From: Haloferula helveola
Lineage (GTDB): Bacteria; Verrucomicrobiota; Verrucomicrobiia; Verrucomicrobiales; Akkermansiaceae
Length of the DNA: 64,000 nucleotides
NCBI RefSeq assembly: GCF_037076345.1
Contig: NZ_AP024702.1
Location: 1,922,001-1,986,000 of the forward strand
Direction of reading: 5' to 3'
In this document: in pieces, positions 53,059 to 61,794 of the stretch
Numbering within the stretch: the stretch's first letter is position 1
Layout: every line of letters starts with the position of its first letter
The notes under the pieces: model-generated
What the model saw: the letters and a program-made list of their open reading frames with translations, nothing else
Told to the model about the DNA's origin: nothing
The model's database searches: none
Program-made: the position numbers and the translations under genes

Positions 53059-53493
53059 CTAACCCTCGCCCTTGCCATCCAGATACTTCCAGTCGCCCTT
53101 GTGGCGGCGGAAACGGGAGACCTCGTGGAGTTCGAAGGGCTCTCCTTGAACGAAGTAATTCGCGATGAACTCGACCTTCCCGACCTTGTCCTCGCGGCCG
53201 CCCTTGGCGGTGGCGAGCACGGTCAGCTTGGCCCAGTTCACCTGCGGCACCATTTTGGTCAGCTCCTTCCGCAAGCCGGGCTTCCGGGTGTCGGGATGGG
53301 TCGTCTCGACGAGGTAGTCCACCTTGCGGAAGTAGTAGGCGCTGTAGCGCGACCGCATCAGCTGCTCGGCCGTCGCCGGTTTGGTCTTGGAGTGGAGAAA
53401 GGGCATGCAGCAGGACACATACGGCTGCCCGCTGCCGCAGGGGCAGGGCTGCTCGTTCCGGGTCCTTTCACCGCGTCTCGGGCCGTCGCTCAT
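53059..53493 (-). CDS. YchJ-like SEC-C domain protein (UPF0225)
   Basis: 144 residues from the ATG at 53493 (an ATG at 53538 is possible). It begins with the SEC-C zinc-binding motif PCPCGSGQPYVSCCMPFL (CxCxnCC pattern), then RSRYSAYYFRKVDYLVETTHP and the family C-terminal domain with FIANYFVQGEPFELHEVSRFRRHKGDWKYLDG. The family is widespread and cytosolic, possibly a protein- or nucleotide-binding factor; only the zinc motif is understood. Confidence 0.88.
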   Translation of the reverse strand: MSDGPRRGERTRNEQPCPCGSGQPYVSCCMPFLHSKTKPATAEQLMRSRYSAYYFRKVDYLVETTHPDTRKPGLRKELTKMVPQVNWAKLTVLATAKGGREDKVGKVEFIANYFVQGEPFELHEVSRFRRHKGDWKYLDGKGEG

Positions 53494-53607
53494 GGCCGGA
53501 GATTGGATCGGAGCAGAGGCGCTGGCGATGCTTTCCATCGATGAGTCCTCCTCATGTGGGAGGGCACGCTACGTGATCCCGTAGGTGTCGGATCCGTCAC
53601 AATCGAC

Positions 53608-53636
53608 TTGGGGTGATGTGTCGATTCCGGTAGATT
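53608..53636 (+). promoter_or_regulatory. putative promoter, short leader
   Basis: TTGGGG (53608-53613), 17-bp spacer, TAGATT (53631-53636), nine bases before the ATG at 53646. Confidence 0.55.
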
Positions 53637-53645
53637 GGCCGTCCG

Positions 53646-54452
53646 ATGTCCCCCCTCACATTCAGAGATCGGGCTCTGCGCAAGGCCAAGCGCGCAGGGC
53701 TTTACGCCCTTCAGAAAGCGACTTCCTACCGCTACGACGCGGAGTTGGAGAAGAAGCTCGCCCGCCGGGTCGCCGGTTGGATGGAAAGCTCGGTCGCCAC
53801 GCCCGGAGAGCCGCCGTCACGGAGCATCGACAGCATTGATCTCGCGGACCCGAAACGATTCAGCGAGTTCCAGTACGACCCGCACAAGACCTTCGTCGCA
53901 TCGGAAGACGGACCGGAGCTCGACGAGTTCGGCCGGCCCGGCCGCTGGCAGCCCCGCGGCATCCGTTTTTTCAAAGACCGGGTCGCCCGCCGCCACATCA
54001 AGCTCTTCCCGAAGGCCTTCGCCGCCAACGGCGAGGGACGGTTCATCGAGGACGCCCTGCGTTCGGGGTTCTTCAACTATCTTTGCCCGCTCTTCGAGTT
54101 CCTCATCCGCGACCGTGACGGCGCGGTCATCGGCTACGCCATCCGTTCCGGCCGCGAGCTGACTGCTTACGAGTTCGAGCGTTACGTCGACACCGTCATG
54201 CGCCCGCTCGTCTGCCAAGCGACCGAGGAGACAGGTTTCTACTACTACGACCTGATCGATCACAACGTGATCATGTGCGACGGCGTGATTTCGCTGATCG
54301 ACATCGAAAGCGTGCTGCCGATCGAATGGTTCGGCCAGGACCACGAGTTCGCGACCACCCAGTTCGACCAAGTCGACGTCGGCTGGCCGCTGCACACCAA
54401 GTGGCGCTCGCCGGACTGGTACGGCGAGCACATCCGTGGACTCGCGAAGTGA
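53646..54452 (+). CDS. unrecognised protein with kinase-like catalytic-loop pattern
   Basis: 268 residues, cytosolic. No clear family match is recalled. In the C-terminal half, YYYDLIDHNVIMCDGVISLIDIES has the spacing of a kinase-fold catalytic loop (D...HN) followed by a metal-binding Asp, as in Kdo/LPS and aminoglycoside-type kinases. An N-terminal ATP-binding glycine loop is not obvious, so the fold assignment is inference. The basic N-terminus (RDRALRKAKRAGLYALQ) may contact membranes or nucleic acid. Alternatives: a glycosyltransferase-associated hypothetical protein. Confidence 0.6.
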   Translation: MSPLTFRDRALRKAKRAGLYALQKATSYRYDAELEKKLARRVAGWMESSVATPGEPPSRSIDSIDLADPKRFSEFQYDPHKTFVASEDGPELDEFGRPGRWQPRGIRFFKDRVARRHIKLFPKAFAANGEGRFIEDALRSGFFNYLCPLFEFLIRDRDGAVIGYAIRSGRELTAYEFERYVDTVMRPLVCQATEETGFYYYDLIDHNVIMCDGVISLIDIESVLPIEWFGQDHEFATTQFDQVDVGWPLHTKWRSPDWYGEHIRGLAK

Positions 54453-54585
54453 TTGGACCGCCGGCTTCAGCCGACCCCGGAGCCCCGGTCACCTTTTCGC
54501 CCTTTTCGCGGTTCCGGTCCTCCGCAGAAGGATCGGCTGTCGAATTGCGCCATCTCCTTGGTCGACCTGCGGCAATTCCGGGTCT

Positions 54586-56037
54586 ATGCGTAGCCGCGTG
54601 AAGCTGCTCCCCTCCGCCCTCGCCGGCATCGCCCTCGCCACCAGTGCTCCCGCCGTCGACCAGATCGTCACCCTCGGCGACTCCCTGACCTTTGCCTACG
54701 AGGGGTCGTTCGCGTTTCAGGAAACGATTTTCGGCAATACGGTTGGCGACGGCTTCAACTCGACCGTGCGCAACTGGATCGAACTACTGAGTTCGTCTTC
54801 CTATCGCGAGGATTTCTTCGATCTCGGCACTCGCGACACCATCCGCGTGCAGAAGACGCTCTTCCCCGCGACCTATGCAAACCTCTATCTCAGGCAGCTC
54901 CACAACTGGGCGATTCCCGGGCTGGAGATCGACCAGCTCCGGCGTTTCGTGAATGGCGATGCGACCCTCTACGACCTGCTCAACGAGGATCCCGACTTCG
55001 CCCAGTTGGTCACCCTGCTCCAGGCGTCCGATTTCCAGGAATCCGACTTCGACGTGGTCGATCTCGAATCACAGATCACCTCCGTTGCCGAGCGGGTCAC
55101 GTTGTTCATCGGCGGCAACGATCTGCGTGGCATCTACGGTACCATCTACAACGGCGGCTCGGCCGGCACCTTCGTCGCCGACTTCATCGATGACGCCGCC
55201 TTCATCCTCGACTGGGTGCTGGCGCTCAACCCGACTGTCGAGATCGTCGTGGTCGCGGTTCCCCATGTCGGCATCACTCCTGACATCAAGTCGACTTACC
55301 CGACCGACCCGCTGAAGACCCCTCTGGTGACGGCGCTTACCCGCGATCTCAACACCCAGCTCAAGGGCCTCGCCGACGCACGCGGTCTCGGCTTTGCCGA
55401 CATCTTCACCCCCACCCTGCCGCTCCTCGAAGCCGATCCGCTCTGCATCCACGGCATCCCGTTCTTCAATACCGGCTCGACCACCGGCGACCTCGACTAC
55501 GTCTGGCTGAACGGAGCTCTCAGCGCCAACTTCCACCCGAACACCAACGCCCAAGCGGTCATCGCCAACGTGATCGTCGATGCCTTCAACTCGAAGTACG
55601 ATACCGGCATCGCGCCGCTGACCGCGACCGAGATCCTTGGCGGGATGCTGGGCAAGACCGCCGGCCAGATCGACATGCCCTTTGCGACTTGGATGGACTG
55701 CTTCGGTCTCACCGGACTGCCGGAGAGCGATGACAGCGACGGCGACAATGTCCCGGCCGGCGTTGAATTCGGTCTCGGCCTCGATCCGACCATGAAGGAC
55801 GGCCACAAGATCGTCCGCTCGCTCGTCAACGGCGGCACCGAACTGGAACTCGCCTATCCCCTGCGTCTCACCTCCTCGACGCGCTTCACGCTCACCCCAG
55901 CCAGCGGCACCGACCCGGCTAGCATGACGCCCTTCGCCGTGGCGCCCGCCCCGGAAGCCGACGGCCTGGCCCGCGCCGCCATTTCCCTCTCCGGCAGCCG
56001 CGGGTTCCTGCAGCTCCAATCCGTGATCACTCCCTGA
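54586..56037 (+). CDS. secreted GDSL/SGNH esterase
   Basis: 483 residues from the ATG at 54586; the in-frame region back to 54436 lacks coding character. After a signal peptide (MRSRVKLLPSALAGIALA) come block I TLGDSLTFAYEG (Ser33), block III FIGGNDLRG and block V with Asp/His in NFHPNTNAQ. It probably hydrolyses lipid or carbohydrate esters extracellularly. The C-terminal 120 residues (FATWMDCFGL, DSDGDNVPAGVEFGLGLDP) are a calcium-loop-like segment typical of verrucomicrobial secreted enzymes. Its stop overlaps the next gene's start. Confidence 0.88.
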   Translation: MRSRVKLLPSALAGIALATSAPAVDQIVTLGDSLTFAYEGSFAFQETIFGNTVGDGFNSTVRNWIELLSSSSYREDFFDLGTRDTIRVQKTLFPATYANLYLRQLHNWAIPGLEIDQLRRFVNGDATLYDLLNEDPDFAQLVTLLQASDFQESDFDVVDLESQITSVAERVTLFIGGNDLRGIYGTIYNGGSAGTFVADFIDDAAFILDWVLALNPTVEIVVVAVPHVGITPDIKSTYPTDPLKTPLVTALTRDLNTQLKGLADARGLGFADIFTPTLPLLEADPLCIHGIPFFNTGSTTGDLDYVWLNGALSANFHPNTNAQAVIANVIVDAFNSKYDTGIAPLTATEILGGMLGKTAGQIDMPFATWMDCFGLTGLPESDDSDGDNVPAGVEFGLGLDPTMKDGHKIVRSLVNGGTELELAYPLRLTSSTRFTLTPASGTDPASMTPFAVAPAPEADGLARAAISLSGSRGFLQLQSVITP

Positions 56038-56792
56038 AGGCTGCGCTCTTCCTCCTGCTCCCGTTTCTCCCGCTGCAGGCCGATGACCTGCCGGACCTGT
56101 CGGGCGACGGAACCGATCCCGAACTCGACAAGCTCCGCTTCTCCAACACCCAGCGCTGGAATCCCGAGTTCCTCGCCGCCACACGGGCCAAGCCGAAGTT
56201 CCTGCCCGCCGACTGGACCGAGCGCGTCGTCATTCCTCCGCCTCCCGCCAACAGCTCGCCGAGAACCCAAGCCGAACTCGCGCATCTGGAGCAGGCCCGC
56301 GGGTCGAGAACCGAGCGACGCGAGGACGTCCGGAAGGAACTGGTTTCCGACGGATTCCAATTCGGAAAGTATCGCTACGGCGACCTTCCGAAGTCGCGGA
56401 AACACGTCGCAACCCACCGGATGTTCGAGGCGATCACGCCCGACCTGAGCATCGTCATCTTCACGCTCAAGCACCGCTTCGATCGCGTCCGGCCGACCTT
56501 CCTCCACACCAAGCTCGGCCATCTTTTTCCCGTCCCTGACCATCCGGCCTACCCGAGTGGCCACAGCACCCAGGCTTTCACGATCGCCTATCTCCTGAAG
56601 GAACTCGATCCGGCGAATGCCGACACCTACCTCAAGGACGCGTTACGCATCGCCCGCAATCGGGAGATCGCCGGCTTTCACTATCCCAGCGACACCGGGG
56701 CGGGACGGGTCGCCGCGCGCAAGTTCGTCGACGTCCTGCTCTCGAATGCCGAATTCAAGGCGCTGCTCGAAGCCGCCCGCGAGGAGTGGTGA
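56034..56792 (+). CDS. PAP2-family acid phosphatase, apparent CTG start
   Basis: 252 residues if started at CTG 56034, which overlaps the previous stop (CTGA). From there the frame gives a clean signal peptide (CTG AAG GCT: MKAALFLLLPFLPLQA) and uninterrupted coding sequence. No in-frame ATG, GTG or TTG occurs until 56421, where a start would cut the domain. The class A PAP2 motifs are intact: KHRFDRVRP (146-154), PSGH (174-177) and RxxxxxHxxxD (R210, H216, D220). It is a periplasmic phosphomonoesterase or lipid-phosphate phosphatase. Confidence 0.82.
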   Translation: MKAALFLLLPFLPLQADDLPDLSGDGTDPELDKLRFSNTQRWNPEFLAATRAKPKFLPADWTERVVIPPPPANSSPRTQAELAHLEQARGSRTERREDVRKELVSDGFQFGKYRYGDLPKSRKHVATHRMFEAITPDLSIVIFTLKHRFDRVRPTFLHTKLGHLFPVPDHPAYPSGHSTQAFTIAYLLKELDPANADTYLKDALRIARNREIAGFHYPSDTGAGRVAARKFVDVLLSNAEFKALLEAAREEW

Positions 56793-56795
56793 GCG

Positions 56796-58187
56796 TCATG
56801 GCTTCGCCAACCGGAAGAAACGCCTGTCCGGGATGATCGGAAGGGTCACCCTGTAGAAGCTCGCGTCCACGACCGGGGCGTCGGGCACCCGGGTCCACGG
56901 TCCCGGACCCAGATCGGTTTTCGCTTCCAGCTCGAATCCGTCAGAGGTCGTCGGCCAGGAAAGGACGACGTCGTCACCGCTCCGCTCGATCGTGAGTTCA
57001 GGTAGCTTTTCGACCAAAATCGAGTAGACGAGCAACTCGTAGTCGCCCGCCAAATCACCATTCTCCGGAAGCACATCGACAAGCATCGAGGTCAGAACCG
57101 GAGGAACCGGAAGATCGGTGATGGTCGAATCGGAACCTTCGAAACCGTCGGAGTTGGAGGATGATCCGGTGTAATACGCGAGGGTACCGAAACCACCTCC
57201 CGGCAGCTCGCGAAGCGCCGCGACCGAGGTGTCGAACGGGCTGAACGGGGTGCGGTAGTCGAGGATCTCCGAGTACGTCTCGATCGAATACGGCCGGCCG
57301 CCGATCACCGGCAACACGAAGTAATTCTTGAGCGTCGGCGCGTCGCCCGGACCAATGCTTCCTTCAATCCACGCCACCCCCGCGGTGAGAACCAGCGTCG
57401 AAGCGTCCTCTCCGGGAAAGAACGGAAACTCGTAGCCGGGAGGGATCGTGTTTGGAATCTCGTAGGTATCGACCGACACGGGCTGCGCATCCTCGGGGAG
57501 CTGGTTCCCGGGAAGTCGCTGGGTCACCGTGACATGATCGCCCATCATCGCCTTGATCACCGACCGGGTCCCGATGATCAGGTCATCCGCCAGCAGTTTC
57601 TCCTCCGTCACTCCAAGCAAGGTCGTCAGCGACATGAACGAGCGCTCCGTCAGGTCTGCCATCGCGAATCCCGGGTAGGAAGGGATGTACTTCGCTGCAA
57701 CCGCCGACGTCGGCACACCGGCACCGAGCAAGGCGAACGCGTCCTGGTGTCGGGCCCCGAGAAGGTGCAGTGCCTCGTGCATGCCGACATTGACCGACGC
57801 ACGGACGATCATCTCCGAGGTGATGTTCGGTGGAACGATGTCCACGACCCCGAGCATCGTGACCGCGTTGACCTGCGCGTTGTCGCTGGGATTCCGGTTA
57901 CCGAGATCGATCCCGTCCGACGTACTCGCAGCGGCTGTGTTGAAGAAGACCGTGCTGAACGGCTGCCCGACCGGCGCCGTCTGCGTCACGCTCATCCCGA
58001 GCGGCGCGAAGTGCGCATCCATTTCCGCGGTGATCTGATCACGCTCCGTCGGCGTGTAGGTATGGCTGTCGGCCACGGCTCCTTCGTAGGTGTCGAAATC
58101 GAGCAGGAAGATCTGGCCGGCCGACAGCGGGACGGCAGCGACGACCATCCAAATACGAGCGGCCAAGAGGGAAGTCCGGTGGAACAT
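56796..58187 (-). CDS. secreted metzincin-type metalloprotease
   Basis: 463 residues from the ATG at 58187; an ATG at 58223 would add 12 residues. After the signal peptide, residues 25-170 hold the extended zinc motif HEALHLLGARH (H137, E138, H141, H147), the HExxHxxGxxH of metzincins. A downstream Met (GFAM or SFMSL) could form the Met-turn. The C-terminal domain ends with the VVLSWPTTSDGFELEAKTDL and RFFRLAKP pattern also seen in other verrucomicrobial exoproteins. It probably degrades extracellular proteins. It converges with the PAP2 gene, three bases between stops. Confidence 0.78.
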   Translation of the reverse strand: MFHRTSLLAARIWMVVAAVPLSAGQIFLLDFDTYEGAVADSHTYTPTERDQITAEMDAHFAPLGMSVTQTAPVGQPFSTVFFNTAAASTSDGIDLGNRNPSDNAQVNAVTMLGVVDIVPPNITSEMIVRASVNVGMHEALHLLGARHQDAFALLGAGVPTSAVAAKYIPSYPGFAMADLTERSFMSLTTLLGVTEEKLLADDLIIGTRSVIKAMMGDHVTVTQRLPGNQLPEDAQPVSVDTYEIPNTIPPGYEFPFFPGEDASTLVLTAGVAWIEGSIGPGDAPTLKNYFVLPVIGGRPYSIETYSEILDYRTPFSPFDTSVAALRELPGGGFGTLAYYTGSSSNSDGFEGSDSTITDLPVPPVLTSMLVDVLPENGDLAGDYELLVYSILVEKLPELTIERSGDDVVLSWPTTSDGFELEAKTDLGPGPWTRVPDAPVVDASFYRVTLPIIPDRRFFRLAKP

Positions 58188-58349
58188 CGAAGCGTTCACT
58201 CTCTCCCGAACGGGCACCGGCATCAAGATCGGATGAGGAGTCGGGTTGAATCCGGGAAGAACCCGGGGTCAGGTGTTGAAAGTCGCGGACGGTCTCGAGA
58301 CTCGGCAACATTGCCGCTTTCAAAACCTCGCCAACCCTCCGCTTTCGGT

Positions 58350-58355
58350 TAGTCT
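58350..58355 (+). promoter_or_regulatory. putative -10 box, short leader
   Basis: TAGTCT at 58350-58355, seven bases before the ATG at 58363; no good -35 box. Confidence 0.3.
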
Positions 58356-58362
58356 GTAGAGT

Positions 58363-58719
58363 ATGACCCTCGGCGGCCGCCTCTCGATCGGGCTCGCGCT
58401 CATCTGGGCGGCCGCGTGGTCGGTCTTCCTGGTCGACGGTCTGCCGGTTCCTTGCGCCGAACTCTGCCGACTGGCTTTGCTGACCCTGTCGTTCCCTGTG
58501 GCCCTGCTGAAGTTCAATTCGATGGGACTCTACAGCCTGTCCGACTTTCTCTTCTACTGCGCGCTGTTGGTGCCGAACATCTTCCTTCTTGGCTACGGCC
58601 TCGCCGGGATCTGGCGTTTCCTGCTGTGGTTCAATGGCGGACCGATCGCAGGCGACGATCCGGTCAATGAGGTCAAACCCGTGCCCTCCATCGAGTCCCG
58701 GAGAGACGCCGGCATTTAG
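58363..58719 (+). CDS. small membrane protein whose end lies in a repeat
   Basis: 118 residues with about three hydrophobic segments (roughly 8-24, 37-52, 60-88). No family is recognised. The last residues (SRRDAGI) and the TAG stop are encoded inside the 58694-58900 palindromic element, so the original C-terminus was probably replaced when the element inserted. Still likely translated; function unknown. Confidence 0.6.
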   Translation: MTLGGRLSIGLALIWAAAWSVFLVDGLPVPCAELCRLALLTLSFPVALLKFNSMGLYSLSDFLFYCALLVPNIFLLGYGLAGIWRFLLWFNGGPIAGDDPVNEVKPVPSIESRRDAGI

Positions 58720-58900
58720 CCCCGGGGTTCACCCCGTGGATCCCCGGACGGCAACATGATTGAGCCCCGCGAGGGGCGACGGCGAGGTCGGCCTCATCTC
58801 GTAGAACCGCTTTGCCTACGCACCTTCGGCGCTCGATCCTCATTGTGCAGCTTTCCACGGGGTGAACCCCGTGGCTAAATGCCGACGCCCCTTCGGGGCT
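58694..58900. repeat. 207-bp palindromic element, copy B
   Basis: The same plan as 46538-46749: ATTTAGCCCCGGGGTTCACC... (58714 on), a middle AGCCCCGCGAGGGGCGACGG, then CCACGGGGTGAACCCCGTGG and GCTAAATGCCGACGCCCCTT ending CGGGGCT. The left outer arm is degenerate. It fills most of the 58720-58960 spacer. Confidence 0.75.
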
Positions 58901-58960
58901 GGTGACCATCCGCACCCTTCGTAGCCTGGTCCATGGCGTCGAACGGAAACAACGTATCAG

Positions 58961-59803
58961 TCACTGCCCGACCAACAGCAACGCGCCGCGGATTCCAGCT
59001 TGCTGCTCATACTTCGGAGGGACCACGAAAGGTTTGTTCTCATCGAGCGCCGGGAAATACCCATTCGCCCACTCGCGGACCTTGGCTTCGACCTGCTCGT
59101 GAAAACCTTCGGCCTGCGAAACCCCGCCGCCGATCACCACGCGGGCCGGATTGACGGTCGCCAGGAGGGTCATCACCGCCTGCGCCAGATAATGCGTCTC
59201 GAACTCCCACGCTTGATGTCCCGCCGGCAGGTCCTTGGCCTCCTTGCCCCAGCGTTTGGCGATCGCCGGCCCGCTGGCCATGCCCTCGAGGCAGTCGGCG
59301 TGGAACGGACACACGCCGGCGAAATCATCACCGTCCGCCCGCCGCGGCAGCCAGTGGCCGAATTCGGGATGTAGGACGCCGTGCACCAGCTTGCCGCCAC
59401 TCAGCACACCTCCGCCGATGCCCGTCCCGATCGTGATGTAAACCAGATCCTCCAAGCCGTCGGCCTCGGCCAGCGCGGCCGCGTTGACGTCGGTCTCCAG
59501 CTCCACCCGCGCCTCGGGAAATGCCTCGCCCAACGCCCCGGTGATCGAGAATCCGGCCCAGCCCGGCTTGGGGGTCGCCAGCATGCTGCCGAAATCCGGC
59601 CGGTCGCGACCGACACTCACCGGCCCGAAGGCCGCAACTCCGATCGCCGACGGCACGCCGCGCTTGCCCAGCCAGTCGATCGCCGTGGCGAAGGTCTCGG
59701 GGCCGTCGGTCGTCGGATAGCGGAATTCCTCGATAACCGAGCCGTTCGCCTCACCCACGGCCACCACGGTTTTCGTGCCCCCCATCTCAATGCCAGCGAT
59801 CAT
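58961..59803 (-). CDS. ROK-family sugar kinase (fructokinase-like)
   Basis: 280 residues. ATP-binding start AGIEMGGTKTVVAVG; the sugar-binding and ROK signature region is complete: TDVNAAALAE, the phosphate loop YITIGTGIGGGV, the ROK zinc-type cluster around HPEFGHW...GVCPFHADCLEG (His, Cys, Cys, Cys), and a C-terminal VVIGGGVSQAEGF. Length and motifs fit fructokinases of the ScrK/GmuE group, though other hexoses are possible. It would phosphorylate imported hexose in the cytoplasm. It is divergent from the aldolase gene, linking sugar uptake to glycolysis. Confidence 0.9.
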   Translation of the reverse strand: MIAGIEMGGTKTVVAVGEANGSVIEEFRYPTTDGPETFATAIDWLGKRGVPSAIGVAAFGPVSVGRDRPDFGSMLATPKPGWAGFSITGALGEAFPEARVELETDVNAAALAEADGLEDLVYITIGTGIGGGVLSGGKLVHGVLHPEFGHWLPRRADGDDFAGVCPFHADCLEGMASGPAIAKRWGKEAKDLPAGHQAWEFETHYLAQAVMTLLATVNPARVVIGGGVSQAEGFHEQVEAKVREWANGYFPALDENKPFVVPPKYEQQAGIRGALLLVGQ

Positions 59804-59809
59804 GCCTTC

Positions 59810-59839
59810 ACCCTAAGCACCGGCCTTTCCCGCCGCCAA
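59810..59839 (-). promoter_or_regulatory. putative promoter of ROK kinase, leaderless layout
   Basis: On the minus strand TTGGCG (59839-59834), 18-bp spacer, TAGGGT (59815-59810), then six bases to the ATG at 59803. Confidence 0.55.
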
Positions 59840-59940
59840 GCCCCCAGACCCGAAACGCGCCCGGCACCCTTCCTGCTACCTCCCTGCTGTCCCTTTCCGC
59901 CCTTGCGCGTCGACCCCCCGCCCACTACCCCAGTCCCGCC

Positions 59941-60969
<1,029 letters not shown>

Positions 60970-61057
60970 GAGTGGCGCCCTCCGGGCGCCATATCCAAGG
61001 AGGGGCTGCTTCCAGCTGCCCTCTTCCTCATCCAGAGGCTCACAAACCCGCTCTCCC

Positions 61058-61085
61058 AAGGCCCGGCACCCGCCGGGCCTTTTCC
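61058..61085 (+). terminator. rho-independent terminator of aldolase gene
   Basis: AAGGCCCGGC/GCCGGGCCTT 10-bp stem with a four-base loop followed by TTTCC. A smaller hairpin TGGCGCCC/GGGCGCCA lies earlier at 60973-60991. Confidence 0.85.
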
Positions 61086-61092
61086 TTTCAGG

Positions 61093-61794
61093 TCACTCGC
61101 TCAGAACCTGCGCGAGGTATCTCATCTCTTCCGAGACGTCTTCATCCGGAAGGAGGGTTTCCGCCACCTCGGCGCGGAGTCGTTTTCGGAACTCCTCCCG
61201 CAGGCGCTGCAAGCGCATCCGCACCGCGCCCTCGCTCTGCTGGAGCGTCGCCGCTACGGCTCCCAGCTTCTCCTCGGAGCCACCGGTAATCTGACCTTTC
61301 AGAAGCCGGAACACCTCGCCCGTCCCCCGCGCTTCCGAGCTCTCCTCAAGAGAACGGAGAGTGCGGTCCAGAATCGCCTTGGCCCAAGCCCGGTCGAACT
61401 CCGACTCGGCCTTCCGCTCGCTGCCGGGATCCGCAAGCACCGCTGAGACTTCGTCGAAGTCAACGCTCTCCGTTCCACCGCCGCGCTTCAGTGCCTGATC
61501 ATGCTTCCGGGCATCGTTGAGGTGACGCTTGAGACGGGTCAGCAGGAAAGTCCGCATCTTGCCGCGCTCCGGATCCGCTTCGGCGAGCCAGTTTCTCTCC
61601 GCAACCACGGACAGAAACGACTGCAGGAGGTCCTCCGCCCGGTCCCCGGGACAACCGCAGCGACGGATGAAGACCAGCAGCGGCCCCCGGTACAGGTGGT
61701 CGAACTCCTCCCACGCCCGCTGGCGCTCGCCATCCTCGGCGGCGGCCGCGCTGTGGATCATGCTCCAGCGGGTCGCTTGGAATCGGGAGGACAT
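61093..61794 (-). CDS. ECF-type RNA polymerase sigma factor
   Basis: 233 residues from the ATG at 61794, which shares its A with the kinase stop (TGATG). Region 2: RAWEEFDHLYRGPLLVFIRRCGCPGDRAEDLLQSFL. A variable linker follows, then region 4 with a helix-turn-helix: EKLGAVAATLQQSEGAVRMRLQRLREEFRKRL. It belongs to the diverged sigma-70/ECF group found in Planctomycetes and Verrucomicrobia next to Ser/Thr kinases. It probably directs transcription in response to the kinase signal. Confidence 0.88.
   Translation of the reverse strand: MSSRFQATRWSMIHSAAAAEDGERQRAWEEFDHLYRGPLLVFIRRCGCPGDRAEDLLQSFLSVVAERNWLAEADPERGKMRTFLLTRLKRHLNDARKHDQALKRGGGTESVDFDEVSAVLADPGSERKAESEFDRAWAKAILDRTLRSLEESSEARGTGEVFRLLKGQITGGSEEKLGAVAATLQQSEGAVRMRLQRLREEFRKRLRAEVAETLLPDEDVSEEMRYLAQVLSE

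Noticed and set aside
52851..53078. 75-residue minus-strand frame upstream of the giant gene
   Set aside because: Overlaps the YchJ-like stop, has no family and lies partly over a probable promoter.
56421..56792. PAP2 gene as a truncated pseudogene starting at ATG 56421
   Set aside because: The same frame continues upstream without stops to a signal peptide at CTG 56034, so the gene appears complete.
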